A stretch of DNA of 64,000 nt from Nonomuraea endophytica (lineage in GTDB: Bacteria; Actinomycetota; Actinomycetes; Streptosporangiales; Streptosporangiaceae), in contig NZ_JACHIN010000024.1 in assembly GCF_014203235.1 (NCBI RefSeq), forward strand, positions 1 to 64,000, in the 5' to 3' direction. Both the position numbers and the translations under genes were made by a program. Under the pieces are notes generated by a model that was not told the DNA's origin, did no database searches, and saw nothing but the letters and a program-made list of their open reading frames with translations. Shown here one piece after another: positions 16,463 to 23,664 of this stretch (positions within the stretch are counted from its first letter, which is position 1; each line of letters begins with the position of its first letter).

Positions 16463-17278
16463 TCAGGTATTCGCCGGTCTGAAGAGTACGTTGAACATGC
16501 CACCACCGTCGCCCGAGTCGTGCACGATCCCGTCCTCGGTGACCGCCAGCAGGCGATTCTCGCCGATCGCGGCGAAGGCTACCGCGGGGCCCGGCAGGGC
16601 GCCCGCCGGACGCCACGAACGCCCGCCGTCGTCGCTGGAGTGGATCCGGCCGCCGGTGTCGACGCCGGTCAGCTCCTTGGCCGCCGCCACGTGGGTGAGC
16701 GGGGGCGCCTTCTCGACCGGCTCGAAGTCCATGCCGCGGTTGGCGCTGACCTTGAGGCCGTCCGGGGTGGTCGCGTACAGGCGCTCGCCCGCGAAGGCCA
16801 GGTCGTTCACCTGCTCCGCGGCGCCCTGCGTCCAGGTCGTGCCGCCGTCGCCGCTGGCGCGTACCCGGCCGGTGACGCTGTCGAAGGCGTAGAGGTCGGC
16901 GCCGGCGGGCTCCAGCGCGTGGAAGTCGGCGCCGCCCTCCTCCGAGACGGTGGTCCAGGTGGCGCCCGCGTCGGTCGTGCGGATCAGGCCCAGGTTCGGC
17001 GGGGCTTCGGGGGTGTCCTCGCCGGGGTGGCCGCTGGCCAGGAACGTCTTCGGGCCCGTCACGGTGAAGCCCATGTGGTCCCGGACCCGCCCGGCCACGC
17101 GCTGGGCGCTGCTTTCGCCGGTGACCTTGAACAGCCCGTAGTGGGCGGCCAGGTAGACCGCGCCGTCGGCCGGGTCCACGCCGACGCCGTGGACGTGGCC
17201 GATGCCGGGGTCCGGCCGTTCCTGGGCGCAGGCGGTGGCGGTCAGGACCAGGAGGAGGCAAGCGAGGGTTCTGGGCAT
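16463..17278 (-). CDS. Secreted beta-propeller lipoprotein (BNR-type)
   Basis: A 271-residue exported lipoprotein with a short signal peptide and lipobox LTATAC at about residues 12-17. The mature part has sialidase-type BNR repeats, visible as TTDAGATWTTV, SGDGGTTWTQG, SSDDGGRSWRPAG and SGDGGG, and HVHGVGVDP at its start. It resembles the F510_1955-type glycosyl-hydrolase-like family found near copper genes in actinobacteria, but no catalytic residues are evident. Genes follow closely on both sides (12 bases from the flavoprotein, 17 from VanW), indicating an operon. Confidence 0.75.
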   Translation of the reverse strand: MPRTLACLLLVLTATACAQERPDPGIGHVHGVGVDPADGAVYLAAHYGLFKVTGESSAQRVAGRVRDHMGFTVTGPKTFLASGHPGEDTPEAPPNLGLIRTTDAGATWTTVSEEGGADFHALEPAGADLYAFDSVTGRVRASGDGGTTWTQGAAEQVNDLAFAGERLYATTPDGLKVSANRGMDFEPVEKAPPLTHVAAAKELTGVDTGGRIHSSDDGGRSWRPAGALPGPAVAFAAIGENRLLAVTEDGIVHDSGDGGGMFNVLFRPANT

Positions 17279-17290
17279 GGCCAGATACTA

Positions 17291-18445
17291 CTATTGGTCG
17301 TCGTAGATGGGCTGTCCGGCCGTGATGCGGCGCTTGAGCTTGATCAGGTCCTTGGGGGAGTTGACGGCCACCGCGCCGACCAGGACGTCCTCGCGGGTGA
17401 AGGCCACCGCGAACCGGTCCTCCTCCGGCGCGCCCGCCACGACCGTCGCGGTGTCGGCCAGGTGCGGCAGGCCGGCGGTCTGGATGCGGCTGCCGTGCAC
17501 GCTGGTCGCGAAGTTCGGCACTCCGTCGAACGCCCGGGACTCCTCGGGGCCGGCCAGCAGGTTGCGGGCCGCGGCGGCGCCCTGGTCGTTGGCGTTGGAC
17601 CAGTGCTCGACTCTGACCGTGGCGCCGCCGTACAGGCTGTGGGGCCAGCGCGCCACGTCACCCGCCGCCACGATCCGCGCGGACCCGCGCGCGAACAGCG
17701 TCTCCTCCACCAGCACCCCGTCGTCGACGGGCAGCCCGCTGCCGTCGAGCCACTCGGTGTTCGGGACCACGCCCAGGCCCGCCACCACCAGGCCGGCCGG
17801 GATCGCCCGCCCGTCGGCCAGCCGCACCCGCCCCTCCTCGACCGCCTGCACCCGCACGCCCGAGACCAGCTCGACCCCGCCGCGCTCGTGCAGCCCGGCC
17901 AGCCACGCCGACGCCACCTCGCCCAGGCCCGCGAGCATCGGGCGGCGGCCCGAGTCGATCAGCGTGACCTTGAGCCCCAGCTCGCGGGCGGTGGAGGCGA
18001 CCTCCCCGCCGATGAACCCGGCGCCGACCACCACCACGTGCTCGTGCCCGCGCTCCAGCTCGGCGCGCAGGGCCAGCGCGTCCTCCAGGGTCCGCAGCAT
18101 GCGCGCCGCCGCCATCGGGCGCGGGCGGGCGCCGGTCGCGATGACCAGGCCGTCGTAGCCGAGCTCGGCGCCGTCGTCGAGGGTGAGCGTTCTGGTCGCG
18201 GGATTCAGGTGTACGGCGGTGCGTCCGCGCGACCACGAGTCGTCCAGCTCGCCCGCGCCGGGCAGGAGGATGTCGTCGTCGCCGCGCAGGAGGCCCTTGG
18301 ACAGCGGCGGCCGGTTGTAGGGCAGGTGCGTCTCGGCGCCGACCAGGGTGATCTCGCCGTCGAAGCCTTCCTGGCGCAGCGTCTGCACGGCGCGCAGGCC
18401 GGCCAGCGAGGCGCCCACCACGATGATCTTGTTGAGGGTTCGCAT
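17291..18445 (-). CDS. FAD/NAD(P)-dependent pyridine nucleotide-disulfide-type oxidoreductase
   Basis: A 384-residue two-dinucleotide flavoprotein of the ferredoxin/rubredoxin-reductase class. It has an FAD-binding VVGASLAGLRA at the N-terminus, the LPYNRPPLSK substrate-flavin loop, an NAD-binding VVVVGAGFIGGEVAST near residue 150, and IVAAGDVARW before the C-terminal domain. There is no redox-active CxxC pair, so it belongs to the reductase rather than the disulfide class. The start is 12 bases from a perfect CsoR-like palindrome and the gene leads a three-gene operon. A function in handling copper-linked redox stress is inferred from context. Confidence 0.85.
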   Translation of the reverse strand: MRTLNKIIVVGASLAGLRAVQTLRQEGFDGEITLVGAETHLPYNRPPLSKGLLRGDDDILLPGAGELDDSWSRGRTAVHLNPATRTLTLDDGAELGYDGLVIATGARPRPMAAARMLRTLEDALALRAELERGHEHVVVVGAGFIGGEVASTARELGLKVTLIDSGRRPMLAGLGEVASAWLAGLHERGGVELVSGVRVQAVEEGRVRLADGRAIPAGLVVAGLGVVPNTEWLDGSGLPVDDGVLVEETLFARGSARIVAAGDVARWPHSLYGGATVRVEHWSNANDQGAAAARNLLAGPEESRAFDGVPNFATSVHGSRIQTAGLPHLADTATVVAGAPEEDRFAVAFTREDVLVGAVAVNSPKDLIKLKRRITAGQPIYDDQ

Positions 18446-18456
18446 GAGCCAGGACT

Positions 18457-18473
18457 ATACCCCCTATGGGTAT
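18457..18473. promoter_or_regulatory. Predicted CsoR operator of the flavoprotein operon
   Basis: A 17-base palindrome ATACCC-N5-GGGTAT sits 12 bases upstream of the flavoprotein start. It has the same arms and spacer length as the sites at 18522-18538 and 29835-29851. Actinobacterial Cu(I)-CsoR boxes are C/G-tract palindromes of this type, and a CsoR gene is nearby. Confidence 0.8.
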
Positions 18474-18521
18474 GTAGGCAGGACTTGCGCTCCCGGCTGT
18501 TGGATGCGTATGTTGCTCACC

Positions 18522-18538
18522 ATACCCGTTGGGGGTAT
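18522..18538. promoter_or_regulatory. Predicted CsoR operator of copZ
   Basis: Second copy of ATACCC-N5-GGGTAT, 24 bases before the copZ start codon and 48 bases from the divergent copy. The two sites are placed so that both divergent promoters can be repressed separately. Confidence 0.8.
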
Positions 18539-18562
18539 CTATGGAGAAGGAGTTGGGACGAC

Positions 18563-18769
18563 ATGAGCACGACGACGTTCGCGGTGACCGGGATGACCTG
18601 CAACGGCTGCGCCAACAAGGTGAAGGGCGAGATCGGCAAGGTTGACGGCGTGTCCCAGGTGGACGTGGAGCTTGCCACCGGGCGGGTGACCGTGACCGCC
18701 GACGGTGTGGCCGACGCGCGGATCATCGACGTGGTGGAAGAGGTGGGCTACGAGGCCGTCGTGGTCTGA
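18563..18769 (+). CDS. copZ: Heavy-metal-associated copper chaperone CopZ
   Basis: A 68-residue ferredoxin-fold HMA protein with the copper-binding motif GMTCNGC near residues 9-15 and the typical IGKVDGVSQVDVELATGRVTV and VVEEVGYEAVVV strands. CopZ binds Cu(I) and passes it to CsoR or to a P-type ATPase. No CopA ATPase is adjacent. ATG 18563 is preceded by GGAG at a reasonable distance. The promoter carries a CsoR-like palindrome. Confidence 0.92.
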   Translation: MSTTTFAVTGMTCNGCANKVKGEIGKVDGVSQVDVELATGRVTVTADGVADARIIDVVEEVGYEAVVV

Positions 18770-18813
18770 ACGGTGTGGGGGATGGGGCCGGGCGCCGGCG
18801 CGTCCGGCCCTTG

Positions 18814-18829
18814 CTACTATTTCTAGTAG
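18814..18829. promoter_or_regulatory. Inverted repeat CTACTA-N4-TAGTAG
   Basis: A perfect 6-bp inverted repeat 17 bases before the DUF6153-like gene. TACTA/TAGTA half-sites are the type bound by BlaI/CopY-family winged-helix repressors. Related half-sites occur near 17285 (TACTACTA) and 21851 (TAGTAG, before nuoA). No BlaI-type gene lies in the window, so assignment is tentative. Confidence 0.45.
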
Positions 18830-18846
18830 TTGTCATGGGGGTGAGC

Positions 18847-19176
18847 ATGCTGCTTCGGCTCGGGCGGTCGCTGCTGCTCATCCTGCTCGTGGTCGGGGTG
18901 TGCGGGATGCACACGCTCGGCCACCTCACCCATGACAAGGGGCATGCCGCCGTGGCCCAGGCGCCCGTGGCCCTGGGCGAAGTGGGCGGGCTGCCGGGGG
19001 TGGATCCCGGGGTGGTGTGCCTGGCCGTCCTGACGTCGATGGTGTTCCTGCTGCTCGCCGTCGTGTGGGCCGGGATGCTGCCGTGGCCGCTGCGGGCCGT
19101 CCGCCGTACGTGGCGGGTGCGCGAGGTGGCGCGGGCGCCGCCTCGGCTCACTGAGCTCTCCGTGATGCGCATATAG
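18847..19176 (+). CDS. DUF6153-like small membrane protein
   Basis: A 109-residue protein with a hydrophobic N-terminal helix (SLLLILLVVGVCG), a short extracytoplasmic MHTLGHLTHDKGH stretch rich in histidine, a second transmembrane helix (AVLTSMVFLLLAVVWAGML) and a basic C-terminal tail. The size and topology match DUF6153, found beside DUF305 and CopZ in actinobacteria. ATG 18847 follows a GGGGGTGAG ribosome-binding site. The histidine cluster could bind copper, but no function is proven. Confidence 0.65.
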   Translation: MLLRLGRSLLLILLVVGVCGMHTLGHLTHDKGHAAVAQAPVALGEVGGLPGVDPGVVCLAVLTSMVFLLLAVVWAGMLPWPLRAVRRTWRVREVARAPPRLTELSVMRI

Positions 19177-19231
19177 GCCGACCTGGTGTTCATCAGGCCT
19201 TATCTCATCTTTGACGGGAGTTCAGTTCACC

Positions 19232-19816
19232 ATGTTCATCAGCATGTCTCGCCGGATCTCGCTGGCCGTCGCCTCCGGAGCGGGGGCGCTCGTCCTGCTC
19301 ACCGCCTGTGGGGGGAGCGAGCCGCCGGCCGCCGCGCCCACACCGGCCGCCGCCACCTCCGCCACGTTCAACGACGCGGACGTCATGTTCGCGCAGATGA
19401 TGATCCCGCACCACCGGCAGGCGGTCGAGATGGCCGACCTCGCCGTCGGCCGCGCCGCCGACCAGGAGATCAAGGACCTGGCCGCGAAGATCAAGGCGGC
19501 GCAGGACCCGGAGATCCAGACCATGCAGGGATGGCTCCAGGAGTGGGGCAAGCCGCTGCCCACCGGCGGCATGGACCACGCCATGCCCGGGATCATGTCG
19601 GAGGACGACATGAAGAAGCTCGCCGCGGCCAAGGGGGCGGCGTTCGACCGGATGTTCGCCGAGCTCATGATCGCCCACCACAACGGCGCGATCGAGATGG
19701 CCAGGACCGAGCAGCAGCAGGGCGCGGACCCTGAGGCCAAGGAACTGGCCAAGGCCATCGAGACGGCGCAGCAGACCGAGGTTGCCCAGATGCGCGCGCT
19801 CCTCGAACGCCTCTGA
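19232..19816 (+). CDS. DUF305 family lipoprotein
   Basis: A 194-residue exported lipoprotein with signal peptide and lipobox LLTAC. The mature protein is a DUF305 four-helix bundle (ferritin-like fold) containing two paired-histidine motifs, MMIPHHRQAVEMADLA and LMIAHHNGAIEMARTE, and a methionine-rich linker (MDHAMPGIMSEDDMKK). DUF305 proteins are frequent in copper-resistance loci and probably bind metal in the envelope. ATG 19232 is favoured; the Met at 19244 is an alternative. Confidence 0.88.
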   Translation: MFISMSRRISLAVASGAGALVLLTACGGSEPPAAAPTPAAATSATFNDADVMFAQMMIPHHRQAVEMADLAVGRAADQEIKDLAAKIKAAQDPEIQTMQGWLQEWGKPLPTGGMDHAMPGIMSEDDMKKLAAAKGAAFDRMFAELMIAHHNGAIEMARTEQQQGADPEAKELAKAIETAQQTEVAQMRALLERL

Positions 19817-19822
19817 CCGCGG

Positions 19823-19852
19823 GGGTTTCCCGGAGGTATCTCCGGGAAACCC
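19823..19852. terminator. Bidirectional stem-loop terminator
   Basis: A perfect 13-bp stem (GGGTTTCCCGGAG / CTCCGGGAAACCC) with a GTAT loop fills the gap between the convergent DUF305 and methyltransferase genes. No clear U-tract follows in either direction, as is common for actinobacterial hairpin terminators. Confidence 0.75.
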
Positions 19853-20488
19853 TCAGGTCCGCTCGTAGACCGCGACGTTGAAGAAGCGGCCGTCGTGCTC
19901 GCCGTCCTCGTTCGACACGCTCGTCAGCCGGGGGTGGCCGTCGAAGTGGGTGTGCAGGAGGCGGGCCTGCGGGCGGGAGTGGGTGAGGACGAGGTGGCCG
20001 CCCGGCTCCAGCAGCCCGGCGAGCCGGTCGGCCACCGCCGGGGTGTTGCCCAGGTAGTAGAGGAGCTCGCCCACGAAGATCAGGTCGTACGGCCCGCGGG
20101 CGTCCTCCGTCAGGATGTCCAGGCGCACGAACGTGGCCGACGACCCGGTGCGCGCCGCCTGCTCGCGGGCCCGGCGCAGGGCGCGGTGGGAGATGTCGGC
20201 CCCGACCGTCTCGGCCTCCGGGTGCGCGGCGGAGGCGAGCATCGTGAAGCAGCCCTCGCTGCACCCCACGTCGAGGACCCGGGTGTAGTCACGCTTGGGC
20301 ACCTGGTCCAGCGTCGCCTTGTACTTCTCCCGCTCGTACGCGTCCACCGTGACGCTCCACGGATCGGCGCGGATGTGCCAGAGATCGAAATACCCGCGCA
20401 GCAGCCGCCGCTGAACCCTCGGCCCCGCCAGCGACATGGCTCCGAACAAGAGCTGATGAATCCGGTTGGGGCGCTCGTCCTCGGCCAT
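19853..20488 (-). CDS. Class I SAM-dependent methyltransferase
   Basis: A 211-residue methyltransferase with motif I VLDVGCSEGCFT, the acidic loop end TVGADISHRALRRAREQAA, motif II YDLIFVGELLYYLG and post-motif LLEPGGHLVLTHSRP. The pattern is closest to NodS-like or nodulation-type small-molecule methyltransferases, but the substrate is not predictable. ATG 20488 is chosen since GGAGG precedes it; upstream in-frame starts up to 20602 are possible. It faces DUF305 across a terminator. Confidence 0.8.
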   Translation of the reverse strand: MAEDERPNRIHQLLFGAMSLAGPRVQRRLLRGYFDLWHIRADPWSVTVDAYEREKYKATLDQVPKRDYTRVLDVGCSEGCFTMLASAAHPEAETVGADISHRALRRAREQAARTGSSATFVRLDILTEDARGPYDLIFVGELLYYLGNTPAVADRLAGLLEPGGHLVLTHSRPQARLLHTHFDGHPRLTSVSNEDGEHDGRFFNVAVYERT

Positions 20489-20567
20489 GATCCTCCACAT
20501 CTCCCAACGACGTTCCGCCCAACCTACGTCGTGACCGGCGCGAATGATCGGGAACGCGGCGGGAAAC

Positions 20568-20795
20568 TCATGGCATGCGCGGGCTGATCCGCCCCTGGTC
20601 AACCAGCGCCAGATACACCGCGAACGCGCCGACGGCCCACGTCTCCGCGTGGGCGCTGGACAGGATGATCTCCTCGCCGTCCCTGGACACGATCTCGTAT
20701 CGCCCGAACGGCAGGCGCCGCCAGGCGATCAGCACGTTCTCGTACACGAGCACGTCCAGCATCGCTGCCAGGTTCTCGCGGTTGGGGGCGGGCAC
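20568..20795 (-). CDS. Small conserved-looking hypothetical protein
   Basis: A 75-residue frame with protein-like composition (MLDVLVYENVLIAWRRLPFG, then DGEEIILSSAHAETWAVGAFAVYLALVDQG) and good third-position GC. GTG 20795 has a GAGGAG about ten bases upstream. I do not recognise the family. It lies on the same strand, 79 bases upstream of the methyltransferase. Confidence 0.55.
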   Translation of the reverse strand: MPAPNRENLAAMLDVLVYENVLIAWRRLPFGRYEIVSRDGEEIILSSAHAETWAVGAFAVYLALVDQGRISPRMP

Positions 20796-20856
20796 GGGGC
20801 AGGACTCCTCGCTCCCTCGCCGTCCCCTCCATTCTGCGTCCTCGCAGCGGGTTTAA

Positions 20857-21000
20857 CTACTGGGCCGCCGGTCGGGTGGCGGACTCGGAGCGCTCGTGTT
20901 CGCGGTCGGCACGTTCCCGCTTGAGTACGGCACGCACCCCGAGCAGGAAGGCCGTGGCCACAACCGCGGGCGGGACGAGGGCGGCGACGACTTCATACAT
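20857..21000 (-). CDS. Tiny single-helix membrane protein
   Basis: A 47-residue frame with one hydrophobic helix (AALVPPAVVATAFLLGVRAVL) followed by a charged, Arg/Glu-rich tail. Such micro-proteins are common in actinobacteria. There is no strong ribosome-binding site before the ATG at 21000. It could be real or chance; the clean membrane-helix-plus-basic-stop topology favours a real gene. Confidence 0.4.
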   Translation of the reverse strand: MYEVVAALVPPAVVATAFLLGVRAVLKRERADREHERSESATRPAAQ

Positions 21001-21066
21001 GCGAGCCAGTTTACGGCCCGGAACCTCCGGTCCCGCTGGCGGTGTACAAGCAGCGGAGGTGTAGTC

Positions 21067-21765
21067 ATGAGAAGACTCCTGTTCGTGCTCTCCGCCACGC
21101 TGGTCCTGGCGGCGGGCTGGCTCGCGACCCCCGCGAACGCGGGCGGCTGGGCGATGACGTACCTGGACCCGCTGCCGGCACAGTTCCAGCCCGGCACGAG
21201 CTACACGGTCGGCTTCTGGGTGCTGCAGCACGGCACGCACCCGTTCGACGGCGACCTGGGCAAAACGGGCCTGCGGCTGACCGCCGCCGACGGCAAGGTC
21301 ATGACGTTCGACGGTACGGCGCAGCCCGAAGCCGGCCACTACGTGACCTCGATCGCCGTCCCCAAGGGCACGTGGAAGGTGGAGGGCATCCAAGGACTGT
21401 TCAAGGAACACGACGTCGGCACGCTCACCGTGCCCGGTGGGCTGAAGATCAACCCGGCGCCCGAGGACCTGCGCGGGGACGGCAAGGACTACTGGGGCGC
21501 GATCCGCCCGCCCGGCTTCCCGGCAGGCGGCTCCGCCGACCGGGTAGTGGCCGCCCCCGCCGCAGCGTCGGCTCTCGCGCCCGCCCCGGTCTCGGCGCCT
21601 GCGCCCGCTCCTACGGGTGAGACCGCGGGCTTCCCGCCGTACGCGCTGCTGCTGGCGGGGGTGGGTGGCGCTGTGGTCGCCCTGGCAGGGGTACGGCTGG
21701 CCCGCAGGCGCCCCATGGACGAGACCCCGGCGGACGACAAGGACACGATCACCGTGTCCGGCTGA
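21067..21765 (+). CDS. Exported membrane-anchored protein of unknown function
   Basis: A 232-residue protein with a Sec signal peptide (residues 1-25, ending ATPANAGG). It has an Ig-like domain of about 110 residues (WAMTYLDPLPAQFQPGTSYT, VLQHGTHPFDG) of the kind seen in FixH/YtkA-like envelope proteins. An Ala/Pro-rich linker and a C-terminal transmembrane helix (PYALLLAGVGGAVVALAGV) follow, with a short cytoplasmic tail. ATG 21067 follows GGAGG by seven bases. It lies directly before the reduced nuo cluster, separated by a terminator hairpin, and may act in respiration or metal handling at the membrane; that is inference. Confidence 0.7.
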   Translation: MRRLLFVLSATLVLAAGWLATPANAGGWAMTYLDPLPAQFQPGTSYTVGFWVLQHGTHPFDGDLGKTGLRLTAADGKVMTFDGTAQPEAGHYVTSIAVPKGTWKVEGIQGLFKEHDVGTLTVPGGLKINPAPEDLRGDGKDYWGAIRPPGFPAGGSADRVVAAPAAASALAPAPVSAPAPAPTGETAGFPPYALLLAGVGGAVVALAGVRLARRRPMDETPADDKDTITVSG

Positions 21766-21780
21766 AGGACACGCCGGCCG

Positions 21781-21810
21781 GTGGCCCTCGCCGTACGCGG
21801 CGGGGGCCAC
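21781..21810 (+). terminator. Hairpin terminator before nuoA
   Basis: A 13-bp stem GTGGCCCTCGCCG / CGGCGGGGGCCAC with a TACG loop and one G-T pair lies 15 bases after the stop of the exported protein gene. It separates that gene from the nuo cluster. Confidence 0.7.
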
Positions 21811-21871
21811 ACGCGTGATGGTTGGCGCCTGCCGATCGGGGAACTACGGATCTTAGTAGCTTGGTGAGGGG

Positions 21872-22210
21872 GTGGCCGGCGTGCTCGTCGTGCTGATCCT
21901 GCTCGCGGTCGGCATCGCGGGCGTCTACTGCGTCTCGCTGGTCGTCGCGCCCCGGGGTGCGCTGCGGGCGGGGCCGTACCTGTCGGGAGCGCGGCCGGCC
22001 GAGCACGCCCTGTCGCGCTACCACGTCCGCTGGTACGCCGTGACGCTCATCTTCCTCGCCTTCGACATGGAGATGGTGTTCATGTACCCGTGGGCGCTGG
22101 TCGTGGCCGAAGTGGGGACGGTCGCGGTGGTGGAGATGTTCCTCTTCCTCGGGTTGCTGATGGTCGGGGTGGTCTACGCCTGGTGTGAAGGGGCGCTGCG
22201 GTGGGTCTGA
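21872..22210 (+). CDS. nuoA: NADH-quinone oxidoreductase subunit A-like
   Basis: A 112-residue three-helix membrane protein of the NuoA family. The central SRYHVRWYAVTLIFLAFDMEMVFMYPWAL matches the conserved NuoA core, including the acidic residues of helix 2. GTG 21872 follows GGTGAGG. The gene overlaps the next one by 10 bases. In this cluster it is the only relative of the peripheral/membrane junction subunits besides NuoH. Confidence 0.9.
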   Translation: MAGVLVVLILLAVGIAGVYCVSLVVAPRGALRAGPYLSGARPAEHALSRYHVRWYAVTLIFLAFDMEMVFMYPWALVVAEVGTVAVVEMFLFLGLLMVGVVYAWCEGALRWV

Positions 22211-23664
22211 GGGGGTGGCTGCTGCGCCACGCCGCCTCCCGGCCGCCGGTCCTGGTGGTCGCCGGGCCGTACGGCACGCGTCTGCGTCTGCTGGTCGAGG
22301 CCTGCGGATGGCCCCAGGCCCGCTCACCGGCGGCGGCCGCCGTCCTGGTGAGCTGCGGACCACTGGGAGACCGATTGGCCTCCGCGGCCGACAACGTGTG
22401 GAACGACATGCCGGGGCCGCGGGCCCGCGTGTCCCTGCCCGCGGACGCGACGGCCGCGCAGGTACGGGCCGCCTTGGAGCAGGCCCGCGAGTCCCTGGCC
22501 GACGAGACCGCCCAGCTACGGGACGCGGCAGAACACCTCACCACAGCCTGGCACCCAGGTGAGGCGGCCGACCCCACGATGTCGTGCGCCACCCCCTCAG
22601 AACCGCCCGCCGACGAGCACGAGCCTTCGGACGAGCACCTCGGCGGGCACGGGTCCTCGGGTGGGCACGCGGCGTCGCATGAGCACCCGGGTGGGCACGG
22701 GTCCTCGGGTGGGCGCGCGGCGTCGCATGAGCACTCGGGCGGGCATGGGGCGTCGCATGAGCACTCGGGCGGGCATGGGGCGTCGCATGAGCACTCGGGC
22801 GGGGGCGGGGCTTCGGGTGGACATGAGGGGCATATGGGGGTTGTGGGTGGGGTGGCGATGGCTGGGCGTGGGCCGGATCGGGACGGGCTCATGCTTGACC
22901 AGCTGCACGTGCCTCTCGGGCCGGTGATGGCGGACTGGCCGGATGGGCTCGTCGTCGAGACGGTCATGCAGGGTGACGTCATCCAGCGGGCTGTGGTGGT
23001 GACGGGGCACCCCGAGGCCGGGCGGAGCTTCTGGGACGAGCCGTGGCTGGCCGCCGCCGAGGGCGAGCCGGTCACCCGGGGCGCCGCGGAACGCCGCCGG
23101 GCGGCGGCACACCTCGACAGCCTCGGCCGCCTCCTCGCCGTGGCCGGCTGGCCCGACGCCGCCCGCACCGCCCGCCACTTGCGCGACCGCCTCCTGCAAA
23201 GTGACCGCCTCCTGCAAGGCGACCGCCTCCTGCAAGGCGACCGCCTCCTACAAGGCGAGGACCGCCTCGTGCGGGGCGATGAGGACGTGGTCGCCGACTA
23301 TGCGCGGTTCGCCCGGCGGGTGCGGAGGTCGCGGGTGCTCGCCTGGATGCTGCGTGGGCTCGGCCAGGTCGACAGGGACCACGCCTTCCTGGCCGGAGAC
23401 GTGCTCGACCGGGTCCACCGCCGGCTGGAGGCGGCCGGTGACGCGATCGGGCGGCTCCAAGACCACGCACCGCTGACCGTCGACCTGGGAGCGGGGGGAG
23501 AGGACCGCGGACCGTGGGGAGACGGCCGGGACAAGTGGAGCCGGGTTGCTGTCGATCTTCTGCCTGGGCTTCTGGAGGGTGCCGAGCTGGCTGAGGCGCG
23601 GCTGATCGTGGCCAGTCTTGACCCGGATCTGGCCCAGCTCTCACCCGAGGCCGCACATGGGTGA
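22201..23664 (+). CDS. NuoB/NuoD-like fusion protein with His-rich linker
   Basis: The 487-residue product fills the slot of nuoB-C-D. Residues about 15-85 resemble NuoB (PPVLVVAGPYGTRL, then AVLVSCGPLGDRL and VWNDMPGPRARV), but the four Fe-S cysteines of NuoB are absent. Residues about 130-215 are a repeat of H-E-H, S-G-G and H-G-A units. Residues about 225-265 (RDGLMLDQLHVPLGPV, LVVETVMQGDVIQRAV) recall the start of NuoD. Further on are heptad-like DRLLQG repeats and a helical end. No quinone- or NADH-binding motif is visible. It overlaps nuoA by 10 bases and nuoH by 8. The NuoB/D kinship is my reading of weak similarity. Confidence 0.7.
   Translation: MGLRGWLLRHAASRPPVLVVAGPYGTRLRLLVEACGWPQARSPAAAAVLVSCGPLGDRLASAADNVWNDMPGPRARVSLPADATAAQVRAALEQARESLADETAQLRDAAEHLTTAWHPGEAADPTMSCATPSEPPADEHEPSDEHLGGHGSSGGHAASHEHPGGHGSSGGRAASHEHSGGHGASHEHSGGHGASHEHSGGGGASGGHEGHMGVVGGVAMAGRGPDRDGLMLDQLHVPLGPVMADWPDGLVVETVMQGDVIQRAVVVTGHPEAGRSFWDEPWLAAAEGEPVTRGAAERRRAAAHLDSLGRLLAVAGWPDAARTARHLRDRLLQSDRLLQGDRLLQGDRLLQGEDRLVRGDEDVVADYARFARRVRRSRVLAWMLRGLGQVDRDHAFLAGDVLDRVHRRLEAAGDAIGRLQDHAPLTVDLGAGGEDRGPWGDGRDKWSRVAVDLLPGLLEGAELAEARLIVASLDPDLAQLSPEAAHG
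22636..22830 (+). repeat. His-rich codon repeat array
   Basis: Units of about 30-33 bases coding for H-E-H-S-G-G-H-G-A-S-type decapeptides repeat five to six times within the NuoB/D-like gene; the last three copies are identical at the base level. This indicates recent expansion. Confidence 0.85.
23182..23262 (+). repeat. 18-bp in-frame repeat (DRLLQG)
   Basis: Four copies of an 18-base unit (GACCGCCTCCTGCAAGGC with small changes) code for DRLLQ(S/G). Period is exact, so the reading frame is kept. It lies in the helical C-terminal part of the NuoB/D-like protein. Confidence 0.85.

Noticed and set aside
16520..18769. 749-codon plus-strand open frame
   Set aside because: Shadow of the propeller lipoprotein and flavoprotein genes; only its last 68 codons are a real gene (copZ).
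22201..23664. NuoB/D-like protein as a true Fe-S subunit
   Set aside because: The NuoB cysteine cluster is absent; only fold-level similarity remains.
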